Positions 1 through 6,351 of a DNA stretch of 29,560 nt are shown one piece after another. The DNA is from a virus: positions 1-29,560 of IMG/VR virus record IMGVR_UViG_3300035698_006226. One strand, 5' to 3'. Every line of letters starts with the position of its first letter. The stretch's first letter is position 1. Below the pieces are notes generated by a model. That model was not told the DNA's origin, made no database searches, and saw only the letters and a list, made by a program, of their open reading frames with translations. The position numbers were made by a program, and so were the translations under genes.

Positions 1-473
1 ACACGATCAACATTGCTCATGTTGTATACAGCATGATATTGATCACTGGTCCATGATAGATAGTTACCTTTCTCCCAACTTGAATAAACTGTATCTTCTA
101 TTTGAAACAATTGACCTGGTGTATGATCATGCAAAAAAACTATATATCTCACAATATCAGACAGATCTGTGATGTTGTGTATTTTACTAAATGTTGGGAA
201 GGTATCTCTATGCAGTGGCATTACTCTACCAGCAGGAATCTTAGATAAAGACGGTTCGACTATATCGAAATGATCGAAATATTCTAGTATGTCATCTACC
301 CATTCCGGCATTGGATTTGGTTTTTGGTAAACGTAATTCTGCATGATATGTTCATAATTTTTGTTCGTATAGTTTACAAAAGCCCCTTGCTTGTAGTTGT
401 TGTTATTCTCTTGCCATACAATGTCGTTTGGAATACTAATGTTTTTTATTGGAAGTTTACTGTGTACTTTCAT
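1..473 (-). CDS. 2OG-Fe(II) oxygenase-like protein, C-terminus missing
   Basis: The gene starts at ATG 473 and runs off the left edge, leaving 157 codons. Visible residues fit the iron-binding facial triad of 2-oxoglutarate dioxygenases: H88-x-D90 in a PLHRDTFPTF context, then H147, with R157 ten residues later where the 2-oxoglutarate-binding Arg usually sits. Such enzymes hydroxylate proteins, small molecules or nucleobases; the substrate is not evident. Its start shares one base with the folE stop (TAATG), so it is translationally coupled to FolE and is the last visible gene of the deazaguanine cassette. A role in modifying the inserted base is possible but is only inference from position. 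The family call rests on motif spacing alone; a related cupin-type hydroxylase is the main alternative. Confidence 0.55.
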   Translation of the reverse strand, partial: MKVHSKLPIKNISIPNDIVWQENNNNYKQGAFVNYTNKNYEHIMQNYVYQKPNPMPEWVDDILEYFDHFDIVEPSLSKIPAGRVMPLHRDTFPTFSKIHNITDLSDIVRYIVFLHDHTPGQLFQIEDTVYSSWEKGNYLSWTSDQYHAVYNMSNVDR

Positions 474-1156
474 TATCTAGGAGCAAATTCTTGTTGTAGT
501 TTTATGTTGTCCATGAATTCTTTTCTAGTGTTTGGATCTTGCAAGAATGCTCCTTCTAACACAGTTGTTTGTGTCAAACTGGAATGTGCCATAATACCTC
601 TGTTTTCACAACACCCATGTGTTGCTTGAATGTATACACCTACATCATTACTGCCAGTTGCTTTCATAATCTCTCTTGCAATGTCATTGCACAGTTCTTC
701 TTGTAATGTGCCACGTCTTGCACACCATTGTGCTATTCTTGTGTACTTGCTTAACCCTATTAGTCTTTCGCCTGCAATGATACCAATATATGCTGTACCT
801 GTAACTGGTTGATGATGATGTGAACACACACTTTTAAGTTCACTTCTTACAACCAACATGCCTTTATACCCTTCTTCGACATGATTAGGAAAAGCAGTTG
901 CATTTGGTATAGGATTATATCGTCCACTCATTAATTCATTGATGTACATTTTTGCAAGACGTCTGCCAGTTTCCATGCTGTTAGGATCGTTTTGTCTGTC
1001 AATGACCAAACTGTCTAGTACATCTTCAAATTTTCCTGTAAGTTCTTTTACAAGTTCTTCTTTTTCGCCTTCATGGATGAATTGACTGATGTTGTCACTC
1101 GCCCAAAATTTTGCACCTGCATCTTTTATTCTTTTTTTAATTTGTTCCGATATCAT
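473..1156 (-). CDS. folE: GTP cyclohydrolase I
   Basis: Converts GTP to 7,8-dihydroneopterin triphosphate, the first step toward folate and 7-deazaguanines (preQ0). The 227-residue protein is of normal length for FolE. Zinc ligands are visible: C111 with the following His cluster in SVCSHHHQP, and the HGCCENRG segment (C182/C183), matching the family CEHH and HxCMxxRG motifs. The GLSKYTRIAQW and LQEEL segments match the conserved GLSKxxR and QERL parts of the active site. It begins two bases after the stop of the glycosyltransferase gene and overlaps the following oxygenase gene by one base. In this context, with a DpdA-like and a QueD-like gene upstream, it most likely feeds deazaguanine synthesis for DNA modification rather than folate. 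Confidence 0.93.
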   Translation of the reverse strand: MISEQIKKRIKDAGAKFWASDNISQFIHEGEKEELVKELTGKFEDVLDSLVIDRQNDPNSMETGRRLAKMYINELMSGRYNPIPNATAFPNHVEEGYKGMLVVRSELKSVCSHHHQPVTGTAYIGIIAGERLIGLSKYTRIAQWCARRGTLQEELCNDIAREIMKATGSNDVGVYIQATHGCCENRGIMAHSSLTQTTVLEGAFLQDPNTRKEFMDNIKLQQEFAPR

Positions 1157-1158
1157 GA

Positions 1159-2232
1159 TTATATTGTACTATCATTTATTGTTTTATACAAGGTGTCTCC
1201 TGTAAAAAATTCTGTCTGCAATTTTTTCTTTTGTCTGTTAATTTCTGCAATATATTTAGAATAATTTTCCATCAAGTCAACAATTCTGTCCATAATTTTT
1301 TGTTTGTTCTGCTGATAACTCTGTATGTCTTGAGTCCATACATTAGGATATTTAAAAGTGTCAAGGAACATTTCTTTATATGATAGTCGATCCGGAACCA
1401 TTGCAATGGTGTCCACCAACAAGCCTTCGAAGCCTGATATGCCCAATGTTTCTTGTAGATTAGCACTGAACACTAATTTTGCTTCTCCTAGGAGATTGTG
1501 ATATTCGTGCTTCTTTAACTGTTTTTCTTGACACACCACAAACTCATACTGTGGCATTGCATCTTTAAGATCATAAAATATTTCTGGTTGTTTTTCAGGA
1601 GCCAGTCGGTGAGGGAAAAGAATCAAGTTTTTCTTTGTTAATCCGGTATATTCATCTAGTTCATGATGCATGTATTCCATAGGCCATCCTGTGCGTACTA
1701 CCTTAGCATCTTGGTGTGTCATTCCATATGTTAGGTTTAGAAAGACTTCATTCCACATGTTGATATGAAAGTCAGTGGCAAAGTAATTGTGGTCATAACA
1801 GTAAAACATTGATCGTTCAGCATGTCGAACCCAGTTAGCATTGCCGATCAATCTGCCTAGAAAGTCTTGTGGGTCATATGAACCTGCATGCCACATGCCG
1901 CCTATTTTAATTTTTACACCTAACAGTTCTGCCATATACTTCAGTTGAATCACAGTTGGGTTCCAAGCATCTGTATAGAGGAAATAGTCTCCGTCTTTAA
2001 CTTGACCATTACAGAATTTTTCAGCAATAATTTCTAACTGTTTAGATTTGTATACATTAGTACCACCAAAGTTTAAAAATGCTCCAGGTGTTGTTGCTTG
2101 TGGAGTTTCGCCACCTGATATAGTAACCACTTTACAATTAGTGTTTCTTTCGATTTGCCTAGGTAAGTGTTTCTTCCACTGTGCTGTGTAACGTGTTTCT
2201 ACTGCTTCAATGTCTACTATGTATACTGTCAT
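1159..2232 (-). CDS. GT-B (GT4-like) glycosyltransferase
   Basis: A 357-residue protein that looks like a two-domain GT-B glycosyltransferase. The C-terminal half has a FPHRLAPEKQP segment (like the RL-x-EK motif of GT4 enzymes) at about 207-216 and an E261-x7-E269 motif in NLQETLGISGFEGLLV, the usual nucleotide-sugar binding signature. The N-terminal half, at about 35-125, carries alternating strands and a GGMWHAGSYD stretch. Donor and acceptor are unknown. Its ATG overlaps the QueD-like stop by one base (TGATG), so it is co-translated within the DpdA-QueD-FolE cassette. That placement makes a glycosylated modified base an attractive but unproven idea. It could also act on a host or virion glycan. 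Confidence 0.7.
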   Translation of the reverse strand: MTVYIVDIEAVETRYTAQWKKHLPRQIERNTNCKVVTISGGETPQATTPGAFLNFGGTNVYKSKQLEIIAEKFCNGQVKDGDYFLYTDAWNPTVIQLKYMAELLGVKIKIGGMWHAGSYDPQDFLGRLIGNANWVRHAERSMFYCYDHNYFATDFHINMWNEVFLNLTYGMTHQDAKVVRTGWPMEYMHHELDEYTGLTKKNLILFPHRLAPEKQPEIFYDLKDAMPQYEFVVCQEKQLKKHEYHNLLGEAKLVFSANLQETLGISGFEGLLVDTIAMVPDRLSYKEMFLDTFKYPNVWTQDIQSYQQNKQKIMDRIVDLMENYSKYIAEINRQKKKLQTEFFTGDTLYKTINDSTI

Positions 2233-2591
2233 CAGTTTGTTTGTTTGTCATAGGTGCATGAACACCCATTTTCTCCATCCTCTGACACATCGATTGTGAT
2301 TTGTCTGCCAGGATATCTTGTTTGTATTGTTATTGCTAAATCATCTGCAATCATTTCACATGACTTATAATCAAGTTCTAGTGTGCCTCGATACAAATCT
2401 TCTAACCATCTTTTAAACAAAATAAATTCTATGTCTCTATCATCATGGAATACTTCTATCATTACTTTGAAATGAAAGATGTGTCTGTGTGGATATCCTA
2501 AGAATTCTACGCCTTTAAGATCAGGATCAGTCAGTGCCGCAGGATATTTGTGAATACCTTCTTTACAGAATTTTACCCAAATATTTTTCAT
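2232..2591 (-). CDS. QueD / 6-pyruvoyl-tetrahydropterin synthase-like T-fold protein
   Basis: A 119-residue protein with the layout of the QueD/PTPS family: an N-terminal H14 (GIHKYPAA), an HRHIFHF segment (H35, H37, H40) where the family has the zinc-binding HxH, a DIEFILFKRWL segment matching the GMVIDF-xx-LK part, and a DVSEDGENG stretch holding the usual catalytic Glu near the end. QueD makes 6-carboxytetrahydropterin from the FolE product, the second step to preQ0. Oddly, the family's nucleophilic Cys just before HxH is absent; Cys occurs only at 9, 78, 110 and 112. The reaction may therefore differ, or the protein may be a distant T-fold relative. Its ATG overlaps the preceding stop as ATGA. 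Between FolE and DpdA the pathway fit is good. Confidence 0.5.
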   Translation of the reverse strand: MKNIWVKFCKEGIHKYPAALTDPDLKGVEFLGYPHRHIFHFKVMIEVFHDDRDIEFILFKRWLEDLYRGTLELDYKSCEMIADDLAITIQTRYPGRQITIDVSEDGENGCSCTYDKQTN

Positions 2592-3097
2592 ATTGCTTTG
2601 TCCTTACTGTATTCTGCCCAATCAGTAAAATGCTTTTCAGTCATCATGTCTCTTACTGACCAACACCATACTCCTGGATTAGTTGCTTTGTAGTCACGGT
2701 CATCTAATTTTATTACTACATTGCCTTTCATTTGCATGATATTTTCTATTGGCAATGCATATACCACTGTAAATTTTTGATGTTTTAATAGATCATCTAT
2801 GCCTGGAATTCTAGGAGTTATAGGAATGTCTAAAGTTACGTAATAGTCTTCAAGTAAGGTTTCGATAATTCTCAGCAGACTTTCGTAATATTCACCGCCT
2901 AGGTGTTTCATTGAATGATTAGCACCAAGATATATGTGTGTGGCATTATTCTTTTTTGCCATTGCTTTGATTTTTTTAGAAGAGTGTACACCTACCACAA
3001 ACAATGTTTCTTGACCGTATGTTGGAGTTTTTTCAACTTCTTTGCCTGTAAAGAAAACTACATTATCTTTTACACCGTTATCATAATCACGTTTCAT
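2588..3097 (-). CDS. Unknown protein in the deazaguanine cassette
   Basis: I do not recognise this 169-residue protein. It is soluble, mixed alpha/beta, with a GQETLFVVGVHSSKKIKAMA strand-helix stretch (about 28-47), a HIYLGANHS segment and a conserved-looking C-terminal half (VVIKLDDRDYKATNPGVWCW, then WAEYSKD). It has a single Cys, so it is not a radical-SAM QueE, which needs a three-Cys cluster, and no QueC-type ATP-binding loop is seen. Its start (ATG 3097) lies inside the end of the small coiled-coil gene with an 11-base overlap, and it overlaps the QueD-like gene by ATGA. Its fixed position between the DpdA-like and QueD-like genes suggests a part in the same modification pathway. Confidence 0.75.
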   Translation of the reverse strand: MKRDYDNGVKDNVVFFTGKEVEKTPTYGQETLFVVGVHSSKKIKAMAKKNNATHIYLGANHSMKHLGGEYYESLLRIIETLLEDYYVTLDIPITPRIPGIDDLLKHQKFTVVYALPIENIMQMKGNVVIKLDDRDYKATNPGVWCWSVRDMMTEKHFTDWAEYSKDKAI

Positions 3098-3260
3098 TTT
3101 TATTGGCCATCTCTTTGTATTTTAATTTTTGTTTTTTTAGATCTAATAGTTCTGCTTTGTGTTCCCATGCTCTAACTAGTTCTCTTTGTGCTTCTAGTTG
3201 TTTCACACGTTTTTTAATTTTCTTAAGTTCCTGTTTGATATCATTCTGTTCTTCTACCAT
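3087..3260 (-). CDS. Small charged coiled-coil protein (57 aa)
   Basis: A short gene read directly from the sequence. It encodes 57 residues, nearly all helix-forming and charged: KQELKKIKKRVKQLEAQREL has Leu/Ile/Val spaced as heptads, followed by a second helix rich in Lys, Glu and Leu. It has the look of a dimeric coiled coil; no enzymatic motif is present. The ATG shares one base with the DpdA-like stop (TAATG) and the end overlaps the next gene by 11 bases, so coupling on both sides supports a real gene. It could be an accessory subunit of the DpdA-like enzyme, but the sequence only shows the coiled coil and the position. Confidence 0.75.
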   Translation of the reverse strand: MVEEQNDIKQELKKIKKRVKQLEAQRELVRAWEHKAELLDLKKQKLKYKEMANKNET

Positions 3261-4720
3261 TAAGCCTCCCTAAATAAATTATTAGACATAGTTGATGCAT
3301 TCACTGTTTTTTTACCTGTTGCTCCTCTAGTACCAATAATACTCTGCCAATATTTGCTATATTCTTGTATTATAGCATCTGCTACTTGTCTGTCATCCGT
3401 TGCAAATATGGCTTCAACAATATCTTTGAAATAAACCCTATCAAATTTTTCTTCAACTAACATCTTAGGAATTATACCATTATCGTATTGTCTATTTGCT
3501 TCTTGAACTGCGTTAATGTGCATCCATACATTGTGTCCCATCATGATTCCATATGAGAACGAATCCCATGATGTTTTACCTTCTTTACCGATCTTATTTA
3601 GGTCGCCTGGTCCGTATATGCATATATCTTTTGCTGTAAGTCCGTTACTAATAGGTGAGTCTAGGAAACTATGATGTTTACCTTCTCTCACAAATGCTTC
3701 TGCAAATGGAGTGGTATCTGTTGACATTGCTTTGTTGTCAATGCTTGGCACCATTCTGTACACCCATTTTTCTCTATCATTGGTTTCTAACTCGCAGTAA
3801 ATTTGTCCATTTGCTGTTGCTAGGAAAGGAGATGCACAATCAAATGTTACAGTAAAGTTGGGATTGTGATATTTTCTTACTGCTCTTTGAATGTCAGTGA
3901 GCAGTGTGGCCCATTCAAGTTTGGATGTACCCAAGAAATGCATGAAGTCATGTTTGCCTTTTTCTAGCAGTCCGTCAAATCGCAAAGCAACTAAGCGTTT
4001 TAGAACCAGATGAACATCACACATGTTTTGTCCACCCATACTCCAACCATTGAAATGATCTGAATATACTTTGGGATCACAGTAATCTTTCATTCTTTCA
4101 TACCAGTCATCTGCATCTGCATGATTTTCACCTTGCAATACATTTAAGAATTTACAGTTGCCGTTTCTATTCTTCATAAAGTAATCATTATTAATACGTG
4201 TAGCATCTACTGCTTCTTGGTACGTGCTAATTCCTGTTGCTTTTACTCCTTCAGGAGAACGAGCCACCCACGCAGGAATATCTAATATCATGCCATAGTC
4301 CATGTAAGCGTCCATCCAAGCAAGAACTTGTTCACGTTTTTTCTTTGCACGTGGGCAGTCAATGTCTTTCCAGTTGCCTTCCCACACGCCTTTACCTATT
4401 TGGAATCCTCCAGAGTCACCCAGCAACCATGATGTGTTTCTATCACGATTGCGAATCATATCTTCTTTAGGAGAATCTTTGTTGATGTCTAATTCTGCAT
4501 GACCGGCCGAGTATAATGTCCAATTATATTCAAACAGAGAATCTTTTGGATTGAGCCAATTGAGACTCTCCATATTGCCGTTAAAGTTAGCAGGCATACG
4601 TGCTGGATCAACATAGGTATTATCAACACGTTGTTTGCCTATAAATGTCGCATAGAATCCACTAAGAGCCGGAAGAAACACAGCATAGTCTTTTTGTACT
4701 TCAGTAAGATTCTTGTTCAT
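3260..4720 (-). CDS. dpdA: DpdA-like DNA transglycosylase (Tgt superfamily)
   Basis: A 486-residue member of the tRNA-guanine transglycosylase superfamily, longer than typical bacterial Tgt (about 375), as in phage DpdA proteins. The Tgt landmarks appear in order: GDSGGFQ at 101-107 (base-binding Asp), LNVLQG near 192 (like the FGIVQGG loop), WSMGGQN at 226-232 (like AIGGLSVGE), HFLGTSK at 261-267 (like LMGVGTP) and FDCASP at 293-298, where D294 aligns with the catalytic nucleophile. Known DpdA enzymes exchange guanine in DNA for preQ0 or derivatives, protecting phage DNA from restriction. It starts directly after the gp45 stop and is followed by coupled QueD-like and FolE genes. QueE and QueC are not in the window, so the host or a distant locus must supply them. 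A tRNA-directed Tgt is less likely given the length and neighbours. Confidence 0.85.
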   Translation of the reverse strand: MNKNLTEVQKDYAVFLPALSGFYATFIGKQRVDNTYVDPARMPANFNGNMESLNWLNPKDSLFEYNWTLYSAGHAELDINKDSPKEDMIRNRDRNTSWLLGDSGGFQIGKGVWEGNWKDIDCPRAKKKREQVLAWMDAYMDYGMILDIPAWVARSPEGVKATGISTYQEAVDATRINNDYFMKNRNGNCKFLNVLQGENHADADDWYERMKDYCDPKVYSDHFNGWSMGGQNMCDVHLVLKRLVALRFDGLLEKGKHDFMHFLGTSKLEWATLLTDIQRAVRKYHNPNFTVTFDCASPFLATANGQIYCELETNDREKWVYRMVPSIDNKAMSTDTTPFAEAFVREGKHHSFLDSPISNGLTAKDICIYGPGDLNKIGKEGKTSWDSFSYGIMMGHNVWMHINAVQEANRQYDNGIIPKMLVEEKFDRVYFKDIVEAIFATDDRQVADAIIQEYSKYWQSIIGTRGATGKKTVNASTMSNNLFREA

Positions 4721-5458
4721 TTATTTTGTTTGTGCAGGTAGTATGTACTGATATTTTGCCATACCAGAGTCTATAGTAATCTGCGCCGCACCATCATCTG
4801 AAAAAGCCATCTCGCAACTGCTAGACTTTTCTTGCAATTTTAGTATTGAAGTAATCTGTGCTATTGGCCATGACCATGATTTTGTTAAAGCACCTGTAAT
4901 ACCTTTTGCAAATGTAAATTCGCCTGCGTGTGATGATGCATCTCCAAATTTGAATTTTAATTCGTCACCATCTGTAGTAACTGTGAACACTTGTTCTTGC
5001 GAGTTTGCAGATGCTTGATGATTCAGTCTCATGATATCAGGCATAGTTGGATTTATTGTTACGTGCCAAGTTACTCCTCTAAATTGCACAGACTTTAATT
5101 TTTCTTCCACAATCTCTTTACTCATAAATCTATAATCATTTTGAAAATCACCTATAGTATTTTCGAAATGCAAACCTGTTGGCACAGTTTCACCGTTTCG
5201 TTCTTGTGTGTTCACTGTTATTTTTGCATCTTTGTATTCTGGAATCTTTAAAATAATATCTAATTGCCCCAAATTAGACATTCCAAATGTTCCTTGTATG
5301 TCAGAAACTGGCTTATGCATCTGTGCTTTTACAACAACTGCTCTGTCTTCGGCCATTGCGTCTAACTCTGTTTGTTTGTCATCTCCTACAATTTTTACTA
5401 GTTCTATAAAGCCTAGTGAATGTGTGTGAGCAACAATATCTTGTAGTATGTCTTTCAT
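4721..5458 (-). CDS. 45: T4-like sliding clamp gp45
   Basis: A 245-residue protein matching T4 gp45, the trimeric DNA polymerase clamp (228 residues in T4), which also acts as the mobile activator of late transcription in T4. The N-terminus (LQDIVAHTHSLGFIELVKIV) and repeated clamp-type strands, for example FGMSNLGQLDIILKIPEY and the C-terminal AQITIDSGMAKYQYILP, fit the family. It begins at ATG 5458 with a strong Shine-Dalgarno AAGGAG eight bases upstream and is the first gene after a TTGACT-N17-TATAAT promoter. The next gene downstream is the DpdA-like transglycosylase with no gap, so the clamp and the DNA modification genes appear to share a transcript. Being near the polymerase gene but on its own promoter is typical of T4-like replication clusters. 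Confidence 0.85.
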   Translation of the reverse strand: MKDILQDIVAHTHSLGFIELVKIVGDDKQTELDAMAEDRAVVVKAQMHKPVSDIQGTFGMSNLGQLDIILKIPEYKDAKITVNTQERNGETVPTGLHFENTIGDFQNDYRFMSKEIVEEKLKSVQFRGVTWHVTINPTMPDIMRLNHQASANSQEQVFTVTTDGDELKFKFGDASSHAGEFTFAKGITGALTKSWSWPIAQITSILKLQEKSSSCEMAFSDDGAAQITIDSGMAKYQYILPAQTK

Positions 5459-5480
5459 GCGTGTATCTCCTTGTTAAATT

Positions 5481-5509
5481 ATTATACTTGTAATTAGATC
5501 GAAAGTCAA
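5481..5509 (-). promoter_or_regulatory. Sigma70-like promoter P1 for gp45-dpdA-folE operon
   Basis: On the minus strand: -35 TTGACT (5509-5504), a 17-base spacer, and -10 TATAAT (5486-5481). The Shine-Dalgarno AAGGAG follows at 5472-5467 and ATG at 5458. The TGA stop of the upstream methyltransferase-like gene lies inside the -35 box. This element is almost the same as that at 9484-9512 (two differences over the first 31 bases). Confidence 0.8.
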
Positions 5510-6339
5510 TCCTCTGATTCGATCTTTGTTAAATGTCCTTTGATGCTTACTTTAGCACCTGGTTTTGTTAAAACTACAAAAGAGTATTTTGTGTCTATAT
5601 GGAAAAATTCGGATTTTAAATTACTGTCTTTGGCAATTTGTTCTAGCATATCCTGTGAACAAAATGAAATTTCTTTGTTTATAAATGATTCCCATTCTAA
5701 TGTTAGTTCTCCGTCAGCATAATGTACAAGTGCTTGTCCACCTGGTCTAAGTATTTTTTCTAGAGAACTTATAAAAATACGTATTTGCTCAATGCTAAAA
5801 TATGGCACATAATCCAAACTAATTGCAGTACCTATTTGATAAAAAGGCACATGTTGATCTCTAATGTGCCCTGTAAACTCTAATGGTTTTACTCTAAACA
5901 TTGTTGCTTGTGCCCATTCAGTCTTTGCAACTTTTGTTAAAGTATTATGCACAAGTTCTTGTTGAGTAACATGATTTGTACAAACATAAACTAAATGAGA
6001 TTTGACTGCATGGTAAACATAATCAATATGATTAGGACAGGTAAAACACCATGGGTATCTCCAATCTGCTTGTTTAGTACACCAAAGATTGATAAAATTT
6101 TTTACTATTTTAGAATGTTTAATTTCTAAGTTTTTAACATAATCTTCAGTAAACCCAAAAACTATTTGAGACATTCCTTGGTCATGCGACAGTGCTAGTA
6201 TTTTTTTGTCTGACTCTTCCATAAGACTTTTAGCAGTGGAAAGAGCATTTTTTAATTCGTATTTTACTCCAGAAAACTCTTCTTCACATGCTTCTTCTAA
6301 AACTTTAATTGCTTGTTTAATTTGACGCCTAGATACCAT
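5506..6339 (-). CDS. Methyltransferase-like protein, motif I not evident
   Basis: A 277-residue protein. The N-terminal third (about 1-75) is helical and charged (EVLEEACEEEF-like stretches). The C-terminal part has a pattern common after the core of class I SAM methyltransferases: a strand and acidic turn (AISLDYVPYFSIEQIRIF), a helix, then ILRPGGQALVHYADGE at about 195-210, matching the typical L-xPGG step. A glycine-rich SAM loop is not obvious; HSHLVYVCTN-like sequence lies where it might be. The segment WCTKQADWRYPWCFTCP is rich in Cys and Trp. It may be a degenerate or atypical methyltransferase. It starts 13 bases after the polymerase stop without a clear ribosome site and ends inside promoter P1, so it is probably the last gene of the gp43 transcript. 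Confidence 0.5.
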   Translation of the reverse strand: MVSRRQIKQAIKVLEEACEEEFSGVKYELKNALSTAKSLMEESDKKILALSHDQGMSQIVFGFTEDYVKNLEIKHSKIVKNFINLWCTKQADWRYPWCFTCPNHIDYVYHAVKSHLVYVCTNHVTQQELVHNTLTKVAKTEWAQATMFRVKPLEFTGHIRDQHVPFYQIGTAISLDYVPYFSIEQIRIFISSLEKILRPGGQALVHYADGELTLEWESFINKEISFCSQDMLEQIAKDSNLKSEFFHIDTKYSFVVLTKPGAKVSIKGHLTKIESED

Positions 6340-6351
6340 TGTTTAAATAAT

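Noticed and set aside
2588-3097. Possibility that the 169-residue protein is QueE or QueC
   Set aside because: It has one Cys only, so no radical-SAM cluster, and no QueC ATP-binding loop or zinc-binding Cys set.
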